A stretch of 64,000 bases of DNA, taken from Sphingomonas mollis. Lineage in GTDB: Bacteria > Pseudomonadota > Alphaproteobacteria > Sphingomonadales > Sphingomonadaceae. The first letter of the stretch is position 1; each line of letters opens with the position of its first letter. The stretch lies in contig NZ_JAELXS010000002.1 in assembly GCF_016427505.1 (NCBI RefSeq), positions 372,001 to 436,000 on the forward strand, in the 5' to 3' direction. The translations under genes were made by a program, and so were the position numbers. This document shows positions 1 through 9,052 of the stretch, piece by piece. Under the pieces are notes generated by a model that was given only the letters and a program-made list of their open reading frames with translations, was not told the origin of the DNA and did not search any database.

Positions 1-245
1 AGGTCGCTGACTTCCTCGGCGGGGCGGCGCCAGTTCTCCGACGAGAAGGCATAGAGCGTCAGCGCCTCGATTCCCATCGCGCGCGCGGCGCGGGTAACGC
101 GGCGAACCGCCTCGACCCCCGCCTTGTGACCGGCGAGGCGCGGGAGGTGACGCTGGCGTGCCCAGCGGCCGTTGCCGTCCATGATGATAGCGACGTGGCG
201 GGGGATGGTGGGCGCGTCGGTGGCGAGGATGGGTGCGGTGCTCAC
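1..245 (-). CDS. uppS: Isoprenyl transferase (undecaprenyl-diphosphate synthase), N-terminal part
   Basis: This protein condenses isopentenyl diphosphate onto farnesyl diphosphate to make the C55 lipid carrier for peptidoglycan and O-antigen synthesis. The visible 81 residues contain the family signature [13 protein letters not shown] with the catalytic Asp at about residue 23, followed by the LPR..GHKAG segment and [15 protein letters not shown]. The likely start is a GTG at 243-245; no better start is seen before the conserved core. The gene runs off the left edge, so about two thirds of it is missing. It follows frr after a 124-bp gap holding an inverted repeat, and belongs to the classical rpsB-tsf-pyrH-frr-uppS cluster. 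Confidence 0.95.
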   Translation of the reverse strand, partial: MSTAPILATDAPTIPRHVAIIMDGNGRWARQRHLPRLAGHKAGVEAVRRVTRAARAMGIEALTLYAFSSENWRRPAEEVSD

Positions 246-247
246 TT

Positions 248-350
248 CTCCCCTCCCGCTTTCGGGAGGGTTCGGGGGTGGGCTTGAATGACAGACGCGG
301 GCCCTTGTTGACAGGCCCACCCCCAGCCCCTCCCGCGAGCGGGAGGGGAG
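248..350. repeat. Imperfect inverted repeat between frr and uppS
   Basis: Two arms, roughly 264-283 and 315-334, are reverse complements at about 17 of 20 positions. Each is flanked by a smaller CCCTCCCGC/GCGGGAGGG hairpin. Similar C/G-rich hairpins recur at 2361-2382 and 51298-51445, so this is probably one member of a REP-like intergenic family. It fills most of the frr-uppS gap and may also affect read-through. Confidence 0.7.
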
Positions 351-369
351 CAGAACTGCACCCGGATGC

Positions 370-927
370 TCACTTGCCCAGGATTTCCTTTTCCTTCGAC
401 GACGACGCGGCGTCGATGTCGGCGATGGTCTTGTCGGTGACCTTCTGCAACTCGGTTTCGTGGCGCTTGCGCTCGTCCTCGCCGAAGACGTTCTTCTTCT
501 CGTCGGTCTTCAGGCTGTCCATGCCGTCGCGGCGCACGTTGCGCGCGGCGATGCGGGCCTTTTCGGCGTACTGGCTGGCGAGCTTGGCGAGTTCCTTGCG
601 GCGCTCCTCGGTCAGGTCGGGGATCGGCAGGCGCAAGGTCTGGCCGTCGTTGATCGGGTTCAGGCCTAGCCCGGCCGACCGGATCGCCTTTTCCACCGAA
701 CTGACGTTCGTCTTGTCCCACACCTGCACGGTCAACATCCGGGGTTCGGGTGCCGAGACGGTCGCAACCTGGGTCAGCGGCATGTGGCTGCCATAGACCT
801 CGACGTTGACGGGATCGAGCAGTGTCGTGGAGGCGCGACCGGTGCGCAGGCCGCCGAGATCATGCTTTAGTGCGTCGACCGCGCCGGTCATGCGGCGCTG
901 GATATCGGCCTTGTCATAGGCGGGCAT
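370..927 (-). CDS. frr: Ribosome recycling factor
   Basis: The 185-residue protein has the family's usual length. RRF works with EF-G to split the post-termination ribosome in the cytoplasm. Recognisable stretches are the N-terminal [14 protein letters not shown], the GLRTGRAST segment, the [12 protein letters not shown] strand region and the C-terminal helix [18 protein letters not shown]. The start is the ATG at 925-927, preceded by AAGGAAAC. This ATG shares one base with the pyrH stop (TGATG), so the two genes are probably translationally coupled. Confidence 0.98.
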   Translation of the reverse strand: MPAYDKADIQRRMTGAVDALKHDLGGLRTGRASTTLLDPVNVEVYGSHMPLTQVATVSAPEPRMLTVQVWDKTNVSSVEKAIRSAGLGLNPINDGQTLRLPIPDLTEERRKELAKLASQYAEKARIAARNVRRDGMDSLKTDEKKNVFGEDERKRHETELQKVTDKTIADIDAASSSKEKEILGK

Positions 928-1805
928 CAATTCGTTTCCTTTTTCGATTTCTTAGGCGTCGATGCTCTGGGCAGATTGCCGAACGCTGTAATCTTTCTGT
1001 CGATTTTTATCTTACGACCGACTTTGATCCCGCCAGATTTTTTAGGTTTGGCCACTGGATCGGAAGATACCTGAGACGCTTCAGCCTCGACACTCTGGAC
1101 GATCGTGGAAATGCCTTCGCCGGCGAGGACGGCGGCGAAATTGCCGTGCTCGCGGATGTTGAAGACGACGATCGGGATATTGTTGTCACGGCACAGCGCG
1201 ATGGCGGAGGCGTCCATGACCTTCAGGTCATCGGACAGGACCCGCGAATAGCTGACGGTTTCATAACGCGTCGCGGTCGGCACCTTTTTCGGGTCGGCAT
1301 CATAGACGCCGTCGACCGAGGTGCCCTTGAACAGCGCATCGCACTTCATTTCGGCGGCGCGCAACGCGGCGCCGCTATCGGTGGTGAAGAAGGGCGAGCC
1401 GACGCCAGCGGCGAAGATCACGACGCGGCCCTTTTCGAGATGGCGTTCGGCGCGACGGCGGATGAAGGGTTCGCACACCGACGACATTGGGATCGCCGAC
1501 TGGACGCGGGTATCGACACCGATCTGTTCGAGCGCATTCTGGACGGCCAGCGCATTCATGACGGTGGCGAGCATGCCCATGTAATCGGCGGTCGCGCGCT
1601 CGATGCCCTTGGCGGCGGCGGACAGGCCACGGAAGATGTTGCCACCACCGACGACGACGCACAGTTCATACCCCTGCGCGCGGACACCGGCGATCTCGCC
1701 GGCGACGCGGGCGGTGACATCCGGATCGATGGCGAGGCCATTCTCACCCATCAGGACTTCGCCCGACAGTTTCAGCAAAATACGTTTGAAGCGGGGTTCG
1801 GTCAT
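927..1805 (-). CDS. pyrH: UMP kinase with an unusual lysine-rich C-terminal tail
   Basis: UMP kinase phosphorylates UMP to UDP in pyrimidine synthesis. The core shows [15 protein letters not shown] at the N terminus, [10 protein letters not shown] (UMP binding), [10 protein letters not shown], and [15 protein letters not shown] near the ATP site. The bacterial family is normally about 240 residues. This protein has 292 and continues about 56 residues past the usual end (around AGEGISTIV). The tail contains [16 protein letters not shown] and PKKSKKETN, is visibly lower in GC than the core, and uses codons rare in these neighbours such as AGA and ATA. The stop overlaps the frr start by one base. 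The core call is certain; the tail's role is unknown. Confidence 0.97.
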   Translation of the reverse strand: MTEPRFKRILLKLSGEVLMGENGLAIDPDVTARVAGEIAGVRAQGYELCVVVGGGNIFRGLSAAAKGIERATADYMGMLATVMNALAVQNALEQIGVDTRVQSAIPMSSVCEPFIRRRAERHLEKGRVVIFAAGVGSPFFTTDSGAALRAAEMKCDALFKGTSVDGVYDADPKKVPTATRYETVSYSRVLSDDLKVMDASAIALCRDNNIPIVVFNIREHGNFAAVLAGEGISTIVQSVEAEASQVSSDPVAKPKKSGGIKVGRKIKIDRKITAFGNLPRASTPKKSKKETN

Positions 1806-1900
1806 GCGTCTCTATGTGTTGGGGGAAGCGGCGCGGACCTTAGGCGGGGCGGGTGCGCGGGGCAACCGTGTGTGGCGGGAGTTTGGCTTGGGGAGGCGGT

Positions 1901-1923
1901 AGAGAGAGAGAGAGAGAGAGAGA
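1901..1923. repeat. AG dinucleotide microsatellite
   Basis: About 11.5 uninterrupted copies of AG lie about 95 bp upstream of the pyrH start. Runs this long are uncommon in high-GC bacterial chromosomes and can change length by slippage. Its position in the pyrH upstream region means a length change could alter promoter spacing, but no promoter was identified. Confidence 0.9.
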
Positions 1924-1928
1924 CGATG

Positions 1929-2061
1929 TTCGCGCGGAGGCGCAGAGGACGCGGAGGTGAACCGCATGCCGCGACCTTCCGCTGTCATCACTCCGGCATG
2001 AGGAATGAGGCGCGGGCGTAACCTGAAGTAACCCCTCAGCGTCCTCCGCGCGTCCGCGCGA
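1929..2061. repeat. Inverted repeat pair like the GxxExxY flanks, without the gene
   Basis: The left arm (1929-1957) begins TTCGCGCGGAGGCGC. It closely matches the arms at 57146-57174 and 57568-57596 that flank the GxxExxY gene. The right arm (2034-2061) is its inverted partner, reading CCTCAGCGTCCTCCGCGC. Only 76 bases separate the arms and no GxxExxY coding remnant is recognisable. Confidence 0.75.
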
Positions 2062-2141
2062 CCCAAATCTTCTTTCGGCGCGGATCGTCGTGAAACGATT
2101 TGTAAATACGACCTCGTCAGCGCGACGCCTCCCGATCCGTC

Positions 2142-2161
2142 ATGCCAGCGAACGCTGGCAT
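2142..2161. repeat. REP-like hairpin
   Basis: The palindrome ATGCCAG-CGAACG-CTGGCAT is of the kind scattered through sphingomonad intergenic DNA. A second, related hairpin follows at 2201-2220. Confidence 0.6.
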
Positions 2162-2200
2162 CTCTCCGCCGCGGGCAGAGCGATCGAGCCTCATTGGGAG

Positions 2201-2220
2201 ATCCCAGCTTTCGCTGGGAT
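2201..2220. repeat. REP-like hairpin
   Basis: ATCCCAGC-TTTC-GCTGGGAT forms an 8-bp perfect stem, related in sequence to the hairpin at 2142-2161. Confidence 0.6.
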
Positions 2221-2298
2221 GACGTGATGGGGTGAGCGGGGAAGGCGCGCCGGTCAGCGGACCCGGTGCCCGGTGCCCGGTGCTCACATACGCAAAGA

Positions 2299-2340
2299 AG
2301 GGGGTTCACCACCGGCGTTGCCGCCCGTGGTGAACCCCCT
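2299..2340. repeat. 14-bp perfect inverted repeat downstream of tsf
   Basis: AGGGGGTTCACCAC (2299-2312) and GTGGTGAACCCCCT (2327-2340) are exact reverse complements around a 14-base loop. Neither strand has a U-tract after it, so it looks like a REP element or an mRNA 3'-end stabiliser for tsf rather than an intrinsic terminator. Confidence 0.6.
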
Positions 2341-2360
2341 CCACCAACCTCGGGCTGGTC

Positions 2361-2387
2361 CCCTCCCCGCAAGCGGGGAGGGTTTTT
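2361..2387 (+). terminator. Terminator-shaped hairpin next to the tsf stop, pointing rightward
   Basis: The stem CCCTCCCC/GGGGAGGG with loop GCAAGC is followed by five T on the plus strand. It ends five bases before the tsf stop. Because tsf is on the minus strand and no T-run follows the stem in that direction, a role in tsf termination is doubtful. It may be another member of the C/G-rich repeat family. Confidence 0.4.
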
Positions 2388-2391
2388 CGGG

Positions 2392-3330
2392 TTATGCGGC
2401 TGCCTGGGGCACGCCGGATACGGCCGCGACTTCGGCGGCGAAGTCGGAGGCTTCCTTTTCGATGCCCTCGCCCAGCTGGAAGCGGACATAGTCCTTCAGC
2501 ACGATGGTGGTGCCGGCATCCTTGCCCGCCTTGGCCACCACGTCACTGATCTTGGTCTTGCCGTCCATGACGAACAGCTGGCTGACCAGTGCGTGTTCCT
2601 TGCGGTACTTGGCGATGCCGCCTTCGACCATCTTGGCGATGATGTCGGCGGGCTTGCCCGATTCGGCGGCCTTTTCGGTCGCGATCGCGCGCTCGCGCTC
2701 GATTTCGGCTTCGTCGAGGTCGGCTTCGTTCAACGCCTTCGGGAACGCGGCGGCGATGTGCATCGCCAGCTGCTTGCCGAGCGTCTGCAGCACCTCGTCC
2801 GAAGCATCCGATTCGAGCGCGACGAGCACGCCGATCTTGCCGAGGCCGGGGGCGGCCGCGTTGTGGATGTACGGCACGACCGCGCCGCTGGTGACTTCCA
2901 GCGTCTTCGAGCGGCGCAGCGACTGGTTCTCACCGATCGTCGCGACGTTGTTGGTCAGCACTTCCTCGACGGTCTTGCCCGACGGCATCGCCTCGCCCTT
3001 CAGCGCGTCGACATCGCCACCGGTCGCCAGCGCGATCTGGGTGACCTCGCGGACGAACTGCTGGAACTGGTCGTTCTTGGCGACGAAATCGGTTTCGGAG
3101 TTCACCTCGACCGCGGCACCCTTCGTGCCGGAAACGGCGACGCCGACCAGACCCTCGGCCGCGGTGCGGCTGGACTTCTTGGCGGCGGCGGCGAGGCCCT
3201 TGGTGCGCAGCCAGTCCATGGCGGCATCCATGTCGCCGGCGGTCTCGTTCAGCGCCTTCTTGCAATCCATCATGCCTGCGCCGCTCTTCTCGCGCAGATC
3301 CTTGACCATCGCTGCCGTGATGTCGGCCAT
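2392..3330 (-). CDS. tsf: Translation elongation factor Ts
   Basis: EF-Ts is the nucleotide exchange factor for EF-Tu. The 312-residue protein opens with [20 protein letters not shown], the UBA-like domain with the conserved KALNE.GD motif. It continues with the dimerisation/core domains containing [13 protein letters not shown] and ends with [18 protein letters not shown]-type segments. The start is the ATG at 3328-3330, preceded by AGAAGGATTAGG. It lies 86 bp downstream of rpsB as in most bacteria. Confidence 0.98.
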   Translation of the reverse strand: MADITAAMVKDLREKSGAGMMDCKKALNETAGDMDAAMDWLRTKGLAAAAKKSSRTAAEGLVGVAVSGTKGAAVEVNSETDFVAKNDQFQQFVREVTQIALATGGDVDALKGEAMPSGKTVEEVLTNNVATIGENQSLRRSKTLEVTSGAVVPYIHNAAAPGLGKIGVLVALESDASDEVLQTLGKQLAMHIAAAFPKALNEADLDEAEIERERAIATEKAAESGKPADIIAKMVEGGIAKYRKEHALVSQLFVMDGKTKISDVVAKAGKDAGTTIVLKDYVRFQLGEGIEKEASDFAAEVAAVSGVPQAAA

Positions 3331-3416
3331 AGTCCTAATCCTTCTGTTCAGAATGTGGTTGCGGGCGAGGCGAGGCGTATCCGCCCTGCCCCGCCCGCAT
3401 GACGAACCGGTGACGG

Positions 3417-4256
3417 TTACGCGTCGATCTGGCGCTCGGTCTCGGCGCCCGCACCCTCGACCGTGGCGGTCGCGGCGTCTTCCGGCTCGGCGGCCGGCGT
3501 CTCGACGGTCAGCGTCTCTTCGGCAACCGGCTCGGCCATGGCGCCCATGTCGGCACCGGTGCGGCGCTGCTGCTCCTGGCCGCCGCGCGTCGCGGCGATC
3601 GCGATCGCCTCGCAATACAGGCGGATGGCACGGGCGGCGTCATCGTTCGCGGGAACCGGGAAGGCGATGCCGTCCGGCGACACGTTCGAATCGAGGATCG
3701 CGACGACCGGGATGCCGAGCGTGTTGGCTTCCTTGATCGCCAGCTCTTCCTTGTTCGCGTCGATGACGAACATGACGTCGGGGACGCCGCCCATGTCACG
3801 GATGCCGCCCAGCGACAGTTCCAGCTTGTCCTTTTCACGGGTCAGCTGCAGCACTTCCTTCTTGGTCAGGCCGTGCGTGTCGCCCGACAGCTGCTCTTCC
3901 AGCGTCTTCATGCGCTTGATCGAGTTGCTGATCGTCTTCCAGTTGGTGAGCATGCCGCCCAGCCAGCGGTGGTTGACGAAATGCTGGCCCGACTTGCGCG
4001 CCGCGTCCGCGATCGGCTCCTGCGCCTGGCGCTTGGTGCCGACGAACAGGACCTTGCCGCCACCGGCGACCGACGACGACACGAATTCAAGCGCGCGCGC
4101 GAACAGCGGCACGGTCTGCGACAGGTCGAGGATGTGGACGCCGTTGCGGTCGCCGAAGATGTAGGGCTTCATCTTCGGGTTCCAGCGGTGGGTCTGGTGG
4201 CCGAAGTGCGCGCCGGTTTCGATAAGCTGCTGCATCGAGACGACAGGTGCCGCCAT
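3417..4256 (-). CDS. rpsB: 30S ribosomal protein S2 (uS2)
   Basis: This 279-residue protein of the small subunit has the family start [20 protein letters not shown], then [22 protein letters not shown] and the C-terminal [21 protein letters not shown]. The final 40 residues are an Ala/Glu-rich tail (for example [20 protein letters not shown]), common in alphaproteobacterial S2. The start is the ATG at 4254-4256 with GGAAGGA upstream. It is the first gene of the rpsB-tsf unit. Confidence 0.98.
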   Translation of the reverse strand: MAAPVVSMQQLIETGAHFGHQTHRWNPKMKPYIFGDRNGVHILDLSQTVPLFARALEFVSSSVAGGGKVLFVGTKRQAQEPIADAARKSGQHFVNHRWLGGMLTNWKTISNSIKRMKTLEEQLSGDTHGLTKKEVLQLTREKDKLELSLGGIRDMGGVPDVMFVIDANKEELAIKEANTLGIPVVAILDSNVSPDGIAFPVPANDDAARAIRLYCEAIAIAATRGGQEQQRRTGADMGAMAEPVAEETLTVETPAAEPEDAATATVEGAGAETERQIDA

Positions 4257-4395
4257 AAGAATATTCCTTCCGGTTATGCCTCTGGGAAGCGGATGACGCG
4301 TGGCCTGAAAGGACCTGCGCACCGGTGTATGATGCTTCCCATGCGGAGTTGAGGCGCGGCCCTTAGCTGAAGCGATCCGTTCTTGCAACCGTTCC
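4257..4395 (-). promoter_or_regulatory. rpsB leader and possible promoter
   Basis: The region upstream of rpsB has no gene on the minus strand. GGGAAGC and GCTTCCC (minus strand, pairing across 4334-4340 and 4284-4290) could close a stem of about 57 bases just before the ribosome binding site. A weak -35/-10 pair (TTGCAA, 17 bases, TAAGGG) lies near 4388-4360. Control of rpsB by its own leader is known in other bacteria. That this leader is regulatory is inference. Confidence 0.25.
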
Positions 4396-4402
4396 CGATC
4401 GC

Positions 4403-4431
4403 TTGACAGGCGGAACATGATAGGAACATAA
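4403..4431 (+). promoter_or_regulatory. Candidate sigma-70 promoter for the small membrane protein
   Basis: A consensus TTGACA (4403-4408) is followed after 17 bases by ACATAA (4426-4431), a moderate -10. It points rightward toward the coding region that starts at 4596. Confidence 0.4.
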
Positions 4432-4595
4432 GGGGTTCAACGGCAGTACGAATCGACGATCGATTAACCCCGGTTACCGATACGCAAGAATATCCCGTCT
4501 TTACCGAAGGATGCGGCGGAACCGGTTTTCGGAATCGAATGTTGAGGCACGCAGACAGACAGCGTGCAGGCCCGGAACAGACAAGGGAGGCGAAC

Positions 4596-4832
4596 ATGGT
4601 GGCAGTGATGAGCATTATGGTTTTCGCAGGCGCGCTGGCGGTATCGGTCGCCATCATCGCCGCCGCAGTCGGCCCCCAGTGGCAGCGCATCCTGCGCCTG
4701 GCCGCCGGCCAGACCGATCGGGCCTTCGCACCGCTGGAGCAGCTGGCGCGGGCAGAACGCCACATCGCGGTCAGGCGGTGGGCGTCGACACCGGTTCCCG
4801 CTTCGGTTCGGCGGTTGCGCGAAGTCGCTTGA
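4596..4832 (+). CDS. Small single-span membrane protein
   Basis: The 78-residue protein starts at an ATG with an excellent AAGGGAGG five bases upstream. Residues 4-24 (MSIMVFAGALAVSVAIIAAA) form one transmembrane helix. The rest is a cytoplasm-like basic/amphipathic segment with QRILRLAAGQTDRAFAPLEQL and RAERHIAVRRW. I do not recognise a named family. Its last 62 bases run antisense over the 3' end of pssA. The strong SD and candidate promoter support it as a real gene. Confidence 0.7.
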   Translation: MVAVMSIMVFAGALAVSVAIIAAAVGPQWQRILRLAAGQTDRAFAPLEQLARAERHIAVRRWASTPVPASVRRLREVA

Positions 4833-5634
4833 CCTTCGCATAGCTGGCGATGCTGAACGGGATCGTCAGCAGATAGAGCGTCGAGATGACGCTGATCGTC
4901 TGCCACGGCATCGTCACAAGCGCGGCACCCAGTAGAACGACACCGGCCAGCGCCTCGAACCGGATGCTGCGACGCAAGCGTAGAGAGCCCCAGGTGAAGG
5001 TGGCGACGCTTGACACCATCAGAACCGCGACGAAGATCACCCAGGGTGCGACGAGATAGGGTGACTCCAGAATGGGTTGGTCCGTCCACAGCCATGCGAT
5101 CAATGGCAACAGGGCTAGTCCCGCCCCGGCGGGAGCCGGCACACCGGTCAGGAAACCTGCCGATTTATGCGGCTGATCGGTTTCATCGATCTTGGCATTG
5201 AAGCGCGCCAGCCGGAGTGCGCAGAACACTGCGAGCACCAGCGCCGCCATCCAGCCGAACCGGGGCAGTGCCGCGAGCGACCAGAGATAGAGGATCAGCG
5301 CCGGCGCGACGCCGAAGGAGATCGCGTCGGACAACGAATCCAGTTCCGCCCCGAACCGGCTCTCGCCGCGCAACATCCGTGCGATGCGGCCATCGATGCC
5401 GTCCAGCACGCCGGCGACCATGATCATTGCCACCGCCCGTTCCCACTCGCCGGCGATGGCGAAACGGACACCCGACAGGCCGGAACACAGCGCCAGCGCG
5501 GTGACGGCGTTGGGGGCGACCGCGCGCAACGGCAGACCACGGGGCGGTCGTGCGAAGCGGCGCGGCGAGACAGCCGATGTCGGTGCGGCGGGTTCGGGGT
5601 CGCCCGGCATCCTGGGGGGCATCGGCGTACTCAT
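4771..5634 (-). CDS. pssA: CDP-diacylglycerol--serine O-phosphatidyltransferase
   Basis: This inner-membrane enzyme makes phosphatidylserine from CDP-diacylglycerol and L-serine, the first step toward phosphatidylethanolamine. The 287-residue protein contains the CDP-alcohol phosphotransferase motif from D78 (DGIDGRIAR) through G..LDSLSD ending at D103, followed by several hydrophobic helices. The N-terminal 35 residues are Pro/Arg-rich. It starts at the ATG at 5632-5634, sharing one base with the psd stop (TAATG), so psd-pssA is an operon. Confidence 0.95.
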   Translation of the reverse strand: MSTPMPPRMPGDPEPAAPTSAVSPRRFARPPRGLPLRAVAPNAVTALALCSGLSGVRFAIAGEWERAVAMIMVAGVLDGIDGRIARMLRGESRFGAELDSLSDAISFGVAPALILYLWSLAALPRFGWMAALVLAVFCALRLARFNAKIDETDQPHKSAGFLTGVPAPAGAGLALLPLIAWLWTDQPILESPYLVAPWVIFVAVLMVSSVATFTWGSLRLRRSIRFEALAGVVLLGAALVTMPWQTISVISTLYLLTIPFSIASYAKVKRLRATAEPKREPVSTPTA

Positions 5635-6356
5635 TATTGGGCAATGCCGCTGACGGGCAGGCCGCCGACGCGACCGATAATCGTCTCGCCGGCGACCGAC
5701 CGCTGGCCGAGCGTCACCTGCGGGATGACGTCGTCGGGCAGATAGACATCGACGCGGCTGCCGAAGCGGATCAGGCCGATCCGCTGGCCGGTCGCGACCA
5801 TGTCGCCGGGCTTGACGAAACCGACGATGCGCCGCGCGACGAGGCCGGCGATCTGGGTGAAGCCGATGCGACGGCCGTCGCGACCCTCGACGACGATGTG
5901 CTGCCGCTCGTTCTCGTCCGATGCCTTGTCGAGATCGGCGTTCAGGAATTTGCCGGAGATATAGACAACCTGGCGGATCGTGCCGGCGATCGGCGTGCGG
6001 TTGATGTGGACGTCGAACACCGACATGAAGATCGACACGCGGGTCAGCGGCGCCTCGCCCAGCTCGCCCACCAGTTCGCGCGGGATGGCGACGCGCTGGA
6101 TCATGGTGACGAGGCCGTCGGCGGGGGCGACGATCAGGCCGTCGCCCTGCGGCGTGGTACGGATCGGATCGCGGAAGAAAGCCGCGACCCAGATCGTCAG
6201 CCCGACCATCGGCCAGAACAGGACGTTCGAGATGATCGTCAGCAACAAGGTGATGCCGGCGGATATGGCGACGTATTTCCGCCCCTCGGGATGGACGGTG
6301 GGGAAGCGCCACTTCACCGTCGTCGTGGCGATCGGTGGCTTGTCGAGTGAGTTCAT
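5634..6356 (-). CDS. psd: Phosphatidylserine decarboxylase proenzyme
   Basis: The enzyme decarboxylates phosphatidylserine to phosphatidylethanolamine. The 240-residue length fits the short alphaproteobacterial type. Residues 28-60 form one or two membrane segments. [11 protein letters not shown] holds the conserved His, and the pyruvoyl-forming cleavage site is the Gly-Ser at 199-200 in [10 protein letters not shown]. The chosen start is the ATG at 6354-6356; the frame is open further upstream but that extension is Pro-rich and not family-like. It is cotranscribed with pssA, supplying consecutive pathway steps. Confidence 0.95.
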   Translation of the reverse strand: MNSLDKPPIATTTVKWRFPTVHPEGRKYVAISAGITLLLTIISNVLFWPMVGLTIWVAAFFRDPIRTTPQGDGLIVAPADGLVTMIQRVAIPRELVGELGEAPLTRVSIFMSVFDVHINRTPIAGTIRQVVYISGKFLNADLDKASDENERQHIVVEGRDGRRIGFTQIAGLVARRIVGFVKPGDMVATGQRIGLIRFGSRVDVYLPDDVIPQVTLGQRSVAGETIIGRVGGLPVSGIAQ

Positions 6357-6471
6357 GACGACGGCATCTATCGGGCCGGGCGGCGTGTGACAATCTTGCA
6401 TCGCCCCGGACGGCCGATCCCCCGCCCCGATCGCCGCCGCCGGTGGAACGACCGGCGGCGGGGTGACGGGA

Positions 6472-7488
6472 TCAGGCGGCGAGGGCAAGGACCGTCCTGC
6501 GCCGACGATAACGGAGCGCGCCGGCGGTGAGCGCGAAGCCGGTCAACAACATCGTCCATGTCGCGGGTTCCGGCACGGCGGCGATGCCGAGCTGGCTGAC
6601 GATGCCGCTGGCGATCGCCGCGTGCAGCTGCGTCGTCGGGTGGATCGTGTCGAAATAGACATAGCCGTTGCAGGCTGGCGCCGCCGTCGTCCGCAGACAG
6701 GCGGTCTTCGTATCGAGCGTCGCCGGCAGGCCGAACGCGGTCGGGTCGGCGTAAATGGCCTGTTGCGCCGCGAACAGATCGAAGAAGGTCGCATTGACGC
6801 CGGGCGTGGCATCGAACCCGCCGATCACCTGTTTGAAGATATTGTTCAGCCCGAACGACAGCGAGGTGCCGGCCGCCGACAGCCCCGCCGATCCGAAATC
6901 GGTCACGGCGGGAATCTGGCCGATATCCGGCAGCCCCGTCACGACGAAGTTGCGCGCACCGGCCGCATAGAGCGACTGGAGGCCAGCGTTGAAGGCGGAC
7001 ACGGCGGGCGTCAGAGTTGGCGTGTAACCGGCAATCGTCCCCAGCTTGGCCAGTTCGTCGCGCACGTCGTTGCCGCCGAAGGTCAGCAGGACGAGCGAAT
7101 TGCTGTCGAACGTCTTGCCGGACATACCGAACATGTCGATCTGTTCGGCGAAGCTGGGGCTGGCATCGCCCGCGACCTCCGCCGACTTGGCGCCGCCGAC
7201 GGAGAAGTCCAGGCCGCCATAGGCGGAAGCGACCGTCGCCCCCTTACCCATTGCGATCGATAGATAGTCGGCGAAGTTATAGCCGTTCGAAAAGCGGCCC
7301 TGATAATAGCCGGCCGCTGCGGGCGCGGGGTCCGCGCCGCCGCTTGCGGCCCGTCCCGCCTGCGCGTTGCCGGCATCGACCAGGCTGTCGCCGAAGACGA
7401 ACAGGTTGCTGTAGGTCTGTGCCGCGACCGGGGTCGCCAGCGACAGGGCCGCTCCGGCAAAGGTCACCATGGCAAAGCGTGCGTTCAT
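6472..7488 (-). CDS. Secreted GDSL/SGNH hydrolase with PEP-CTERM-type sorting tail
   Basis: The 338-residue protein has a signal peptide (residues 1-23, ending VAA-Q). The nucleophile motif VFGDSL has Ser35, a GGND block III follows, and FDTIHPT supplies Asp280 and His283, so the SGNH catalytic set looks complete. The tail is VPEPATW followed by a hydrophobic helix and RYRRRR, the PEPxxWA-type sorting signal handled by exosortase in other bacteria. A likely role is an extracellular esterase or lipase; the substrate is unknown. It is transcribed divergently from icd. Confidence 0.88.
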   Translation of the reverse strand: MNARFAMVTFAGAALSLATPVAAQTYSNLFVFGDSLVDAGNAQAGRAASGGADPAPAAAGYYQGRFSNGYNFADYLSIAMGKGATVASAYGGLDFSVGGAKSAEVAGDASPSFAEQIDMFGMSGKTFDSNSLVLLTFGGNDVRDELAKLGTIAGYTPTLTPAVSAFNAGLQSLYAAGARNFVVTGLPDIGQIPAVTDFGSAGLSAAGTSLSFGLNNIFKQVIGGFDATPGVNATFFDLFAAQQAIYADPTAFGLPATLDTKTACLRTTAAPACNGYVYFDTIHPTTQLHAAIASGIVSQLGIAAVPEPATWTMLLTGFALTAGALRYRRRRTVLALAA

Positions 7489-7588
7489 CGCGATCCTGCT
7501 CCTGTTTCACGCCGGTTTCATCCGACTGTTAACCATGGTGTAGCACCACCGCCGGTCGGCGCGAGTCCAAATCGGCGTGCGGCCATGG

Positions 7589-7617
7589 TTGCCAGCCGCG
7601 GACACGCATCCTAGACG
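7589..7617 (+). promoter_or_regulatory. Weak candidate promoter for icd
   Basis: TTGCCA (7589-7594), a 17-base spacer and TAGACG (7612-7617) lie 40 bases before the icd start codon. The -10 is poor, so this is tentative. Confidence 0.25.
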
Positions 7618-7656
7618 CCCCTGCAACCCCATCCCCCCTTCGAAGGACCGGAAAGC

Positions 7657-8877
7657 ATGGCCAAGATCAAGGTGAAGACGCCCATCGTGGAGATCGATGG
7701 CGACGAGATGACGCGGATCATCTGGGAATGGATTCGCGAACGCCTCATCAAGCCGTATCTCGACATCGAGCTGGATTATTACGACCTGAGCGTCGAGAAC
7801 CGCGACGCGACCAGCGATCAGGTGACGATCGACAGCGCCCACGCCACGCAGAAATACGGCGTCGCGGTGAAGTGCGCGACGATCACCCCCGACGAGCAGC
7901 GCGTCGAGGAATTCGGCCTGAAGAAGATGTGGAAGTCGCCCAACGGCACGATCCGCAACATCCTGGGCGGCGTGATCTTCCGCGAACCGATCGTCATCAA
8001 GAATGTCCCCCGCCTGATCCCCGGCTGGACGCACCCGATCGTCGTCGGCCGCCACGCGTTCGGCGACCAGTACAAGGCGACCGATTTCCTCGTCCCCGGC
8101 CCCGGCCAGCTGACCATGAAGTGGCAGGGCACCGACGGTCAGGTACTGGAATATGAAGTGTTCGACTTCCCCGAGGCGGGCGTCGCCATGGGCATGTACA
8201 ACCTCGACCAGTCGATCCGCGATTTCGCGCGCGCCAGCATGAATTACTCGCTGGGTCGTGGCTGGCCGCTGTATCTCAGCACCAAGAACACGATCCTGAA
8301 GGCCTATGACGGCCGTTTCAAGGACCTGTTCGCCGAGATCTTCGACGCGGAGTTCAAGGACAAGTTCGCCGCCGCCGGCATCGTGTACGAGCATCGCCTG
8401 ATCGACGACATGGTCGCCAGCGCGCTGAAGTGGAACGGCGAGTTCGTGTGGGCGTGCAAGAACTATGACGGCGACGTGCAGTCGGATCAGGTCGCGCAGG
8501 GTTTCGGCTCGCTGGGCCTGATGACGTCGGTGCTGATGACTCCGGACGGCAAGACGATCGAGGCGGAAGCCGCGCACGGCACCGTCACGCGCCATTACCG
8601 CCAGCACCAGCAGGGCAAGGCGACGTCGACCAACCCGATCGCGTCGATCTTCGCCTGGACCGGCGGCCTGAAGTATCGCGGCAAGTTCGACGATACGCCG
8701 GACGTCACGAAGTTCGCCGAGACGCTGGAGCGCGTCTGCATCCAGACGGTGGAGAACGGCCACATGACCAAGGATCTTGCGATCCTGATCGGGCCGGAGC
8801 AGCCGTGGATGACGACCGAGCAGTTCTTCGAGCAGGTCCGCGTGAACCTCGAAACCGCGATGAACGACGGCCAGTAA
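7657..8877 (+). CDS. icd: NADP-dependent isocitrate dehydrogenase (dimeric, eukaryote-like type)
   Basis: The enzyme converts isocitrate to 2-oxoglutarate and CO2 with NADP+, in the TCA cycle. The 406-residue protein carries [13 protein letters not shown] at the N terminus, [14 protein letters not shown] (substrate loop), [23 protein letters not shown] with the metal-binding Asp, and [11 protein letters not shown] (NADP site). This is the type II homodimeric family also found in eukaryotes, not the E. coli type. GAAGGA lies about nine bases before the ATG. It is a single-gene unit closed by the terminator at 8900. Confidence 0.97.
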   Translation: MAKIKVKTPIVEIDGDEMTRIIWEWIRERLIKPYLDIELDYYDLSVENRDATSDQVTIDSAHATQKYGVAVKCATITPDEQRVEEFGLKKMWKSPNGTIRNILGGVIFREPIVIKNVPRLIPGWTHPIVVGRHAFGDQYKATDFLVPGPGQLTMKWQGTDGQVLEYEVFDFPEAGVAMGMYNLDQSIRDFARASMNYSLGRGWPLYLSTKNTILKAYDGRFKDLFAEIFDAEFKDKFAAAGIVYEHRLIDDMVASALKWNGEFVWACKNYDGDVQSDQVAQGFGSLGLMTSVLMTPDGKTIEAEAAHGTVTRHYRQHQQGKATSTNPIASIFAWTGGLKYRGKFDDTPDVTKFAETLERVCIQTVENGHMTKDLAILIGPEQPWMTTEQFFEQVRVNLETAMNDGQ

Positions 8878-8899
8878 CTCTTTATCATCGATCGACAAT

Positions 8900-8937
8900 G
8901 GGGGCGGCATGCGAGAGCGTGCCGCCCCCTTTTTTTT
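8900..8937 (+). terminator. Intrinsic terminator of icd
   Basis: GGGGGCGGCA (8900-8909) and TGCCGCCCCC (8920-8929) form a perfect 10-bp stem directly followed by eight T. Confidence 0.92.
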
Positions 8938-9052
8938 CTGCTGGAAGTGGAGCAGGCGTCGGATCGTCGCACGTTAACCAAAACGAGATTGACCGATCAC
9001 GATGGCGCGGGCAACGCGCGGCGACGGCAAAAATGCTGAACGGGAGATTAAC

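Larger units (their letters stand above)
1806..2391. other. Long repeat-rich gap between pyrH and tsf
   Basis: I find no credible gene in these 586 bases. The gap holds an AG dinucleotide run (1901-1923), an inverted pair related to the GxxExxY-flanking repeats (1929-1957 and 2034-2061), two short REP-like hairpins (2142-2161 and 2201-2220), a 14-bp perfect inverted repeat (2299-2312 and 2327-2340) and a terminator-shaped hairpin (2361-2387). It splits a cluster that is compact in many relatives, so pyrH may have its own promoter here. Confidence 0.7.

Noticed and set aside
2361..2387. Hairpin plus T-run as the tsf terminator
   Set aside because: The T-run lies on the plus strand whereas tsf is on the minus strand; listed only as a terminator-shaped repeat.
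4771..6393. Apparent 540-codon frame joining psd-region and pssA sequence
   Set aside because: Only the last 287 codons encode PssA. The front part is the wrong frame of psd, so this is not a fusion.
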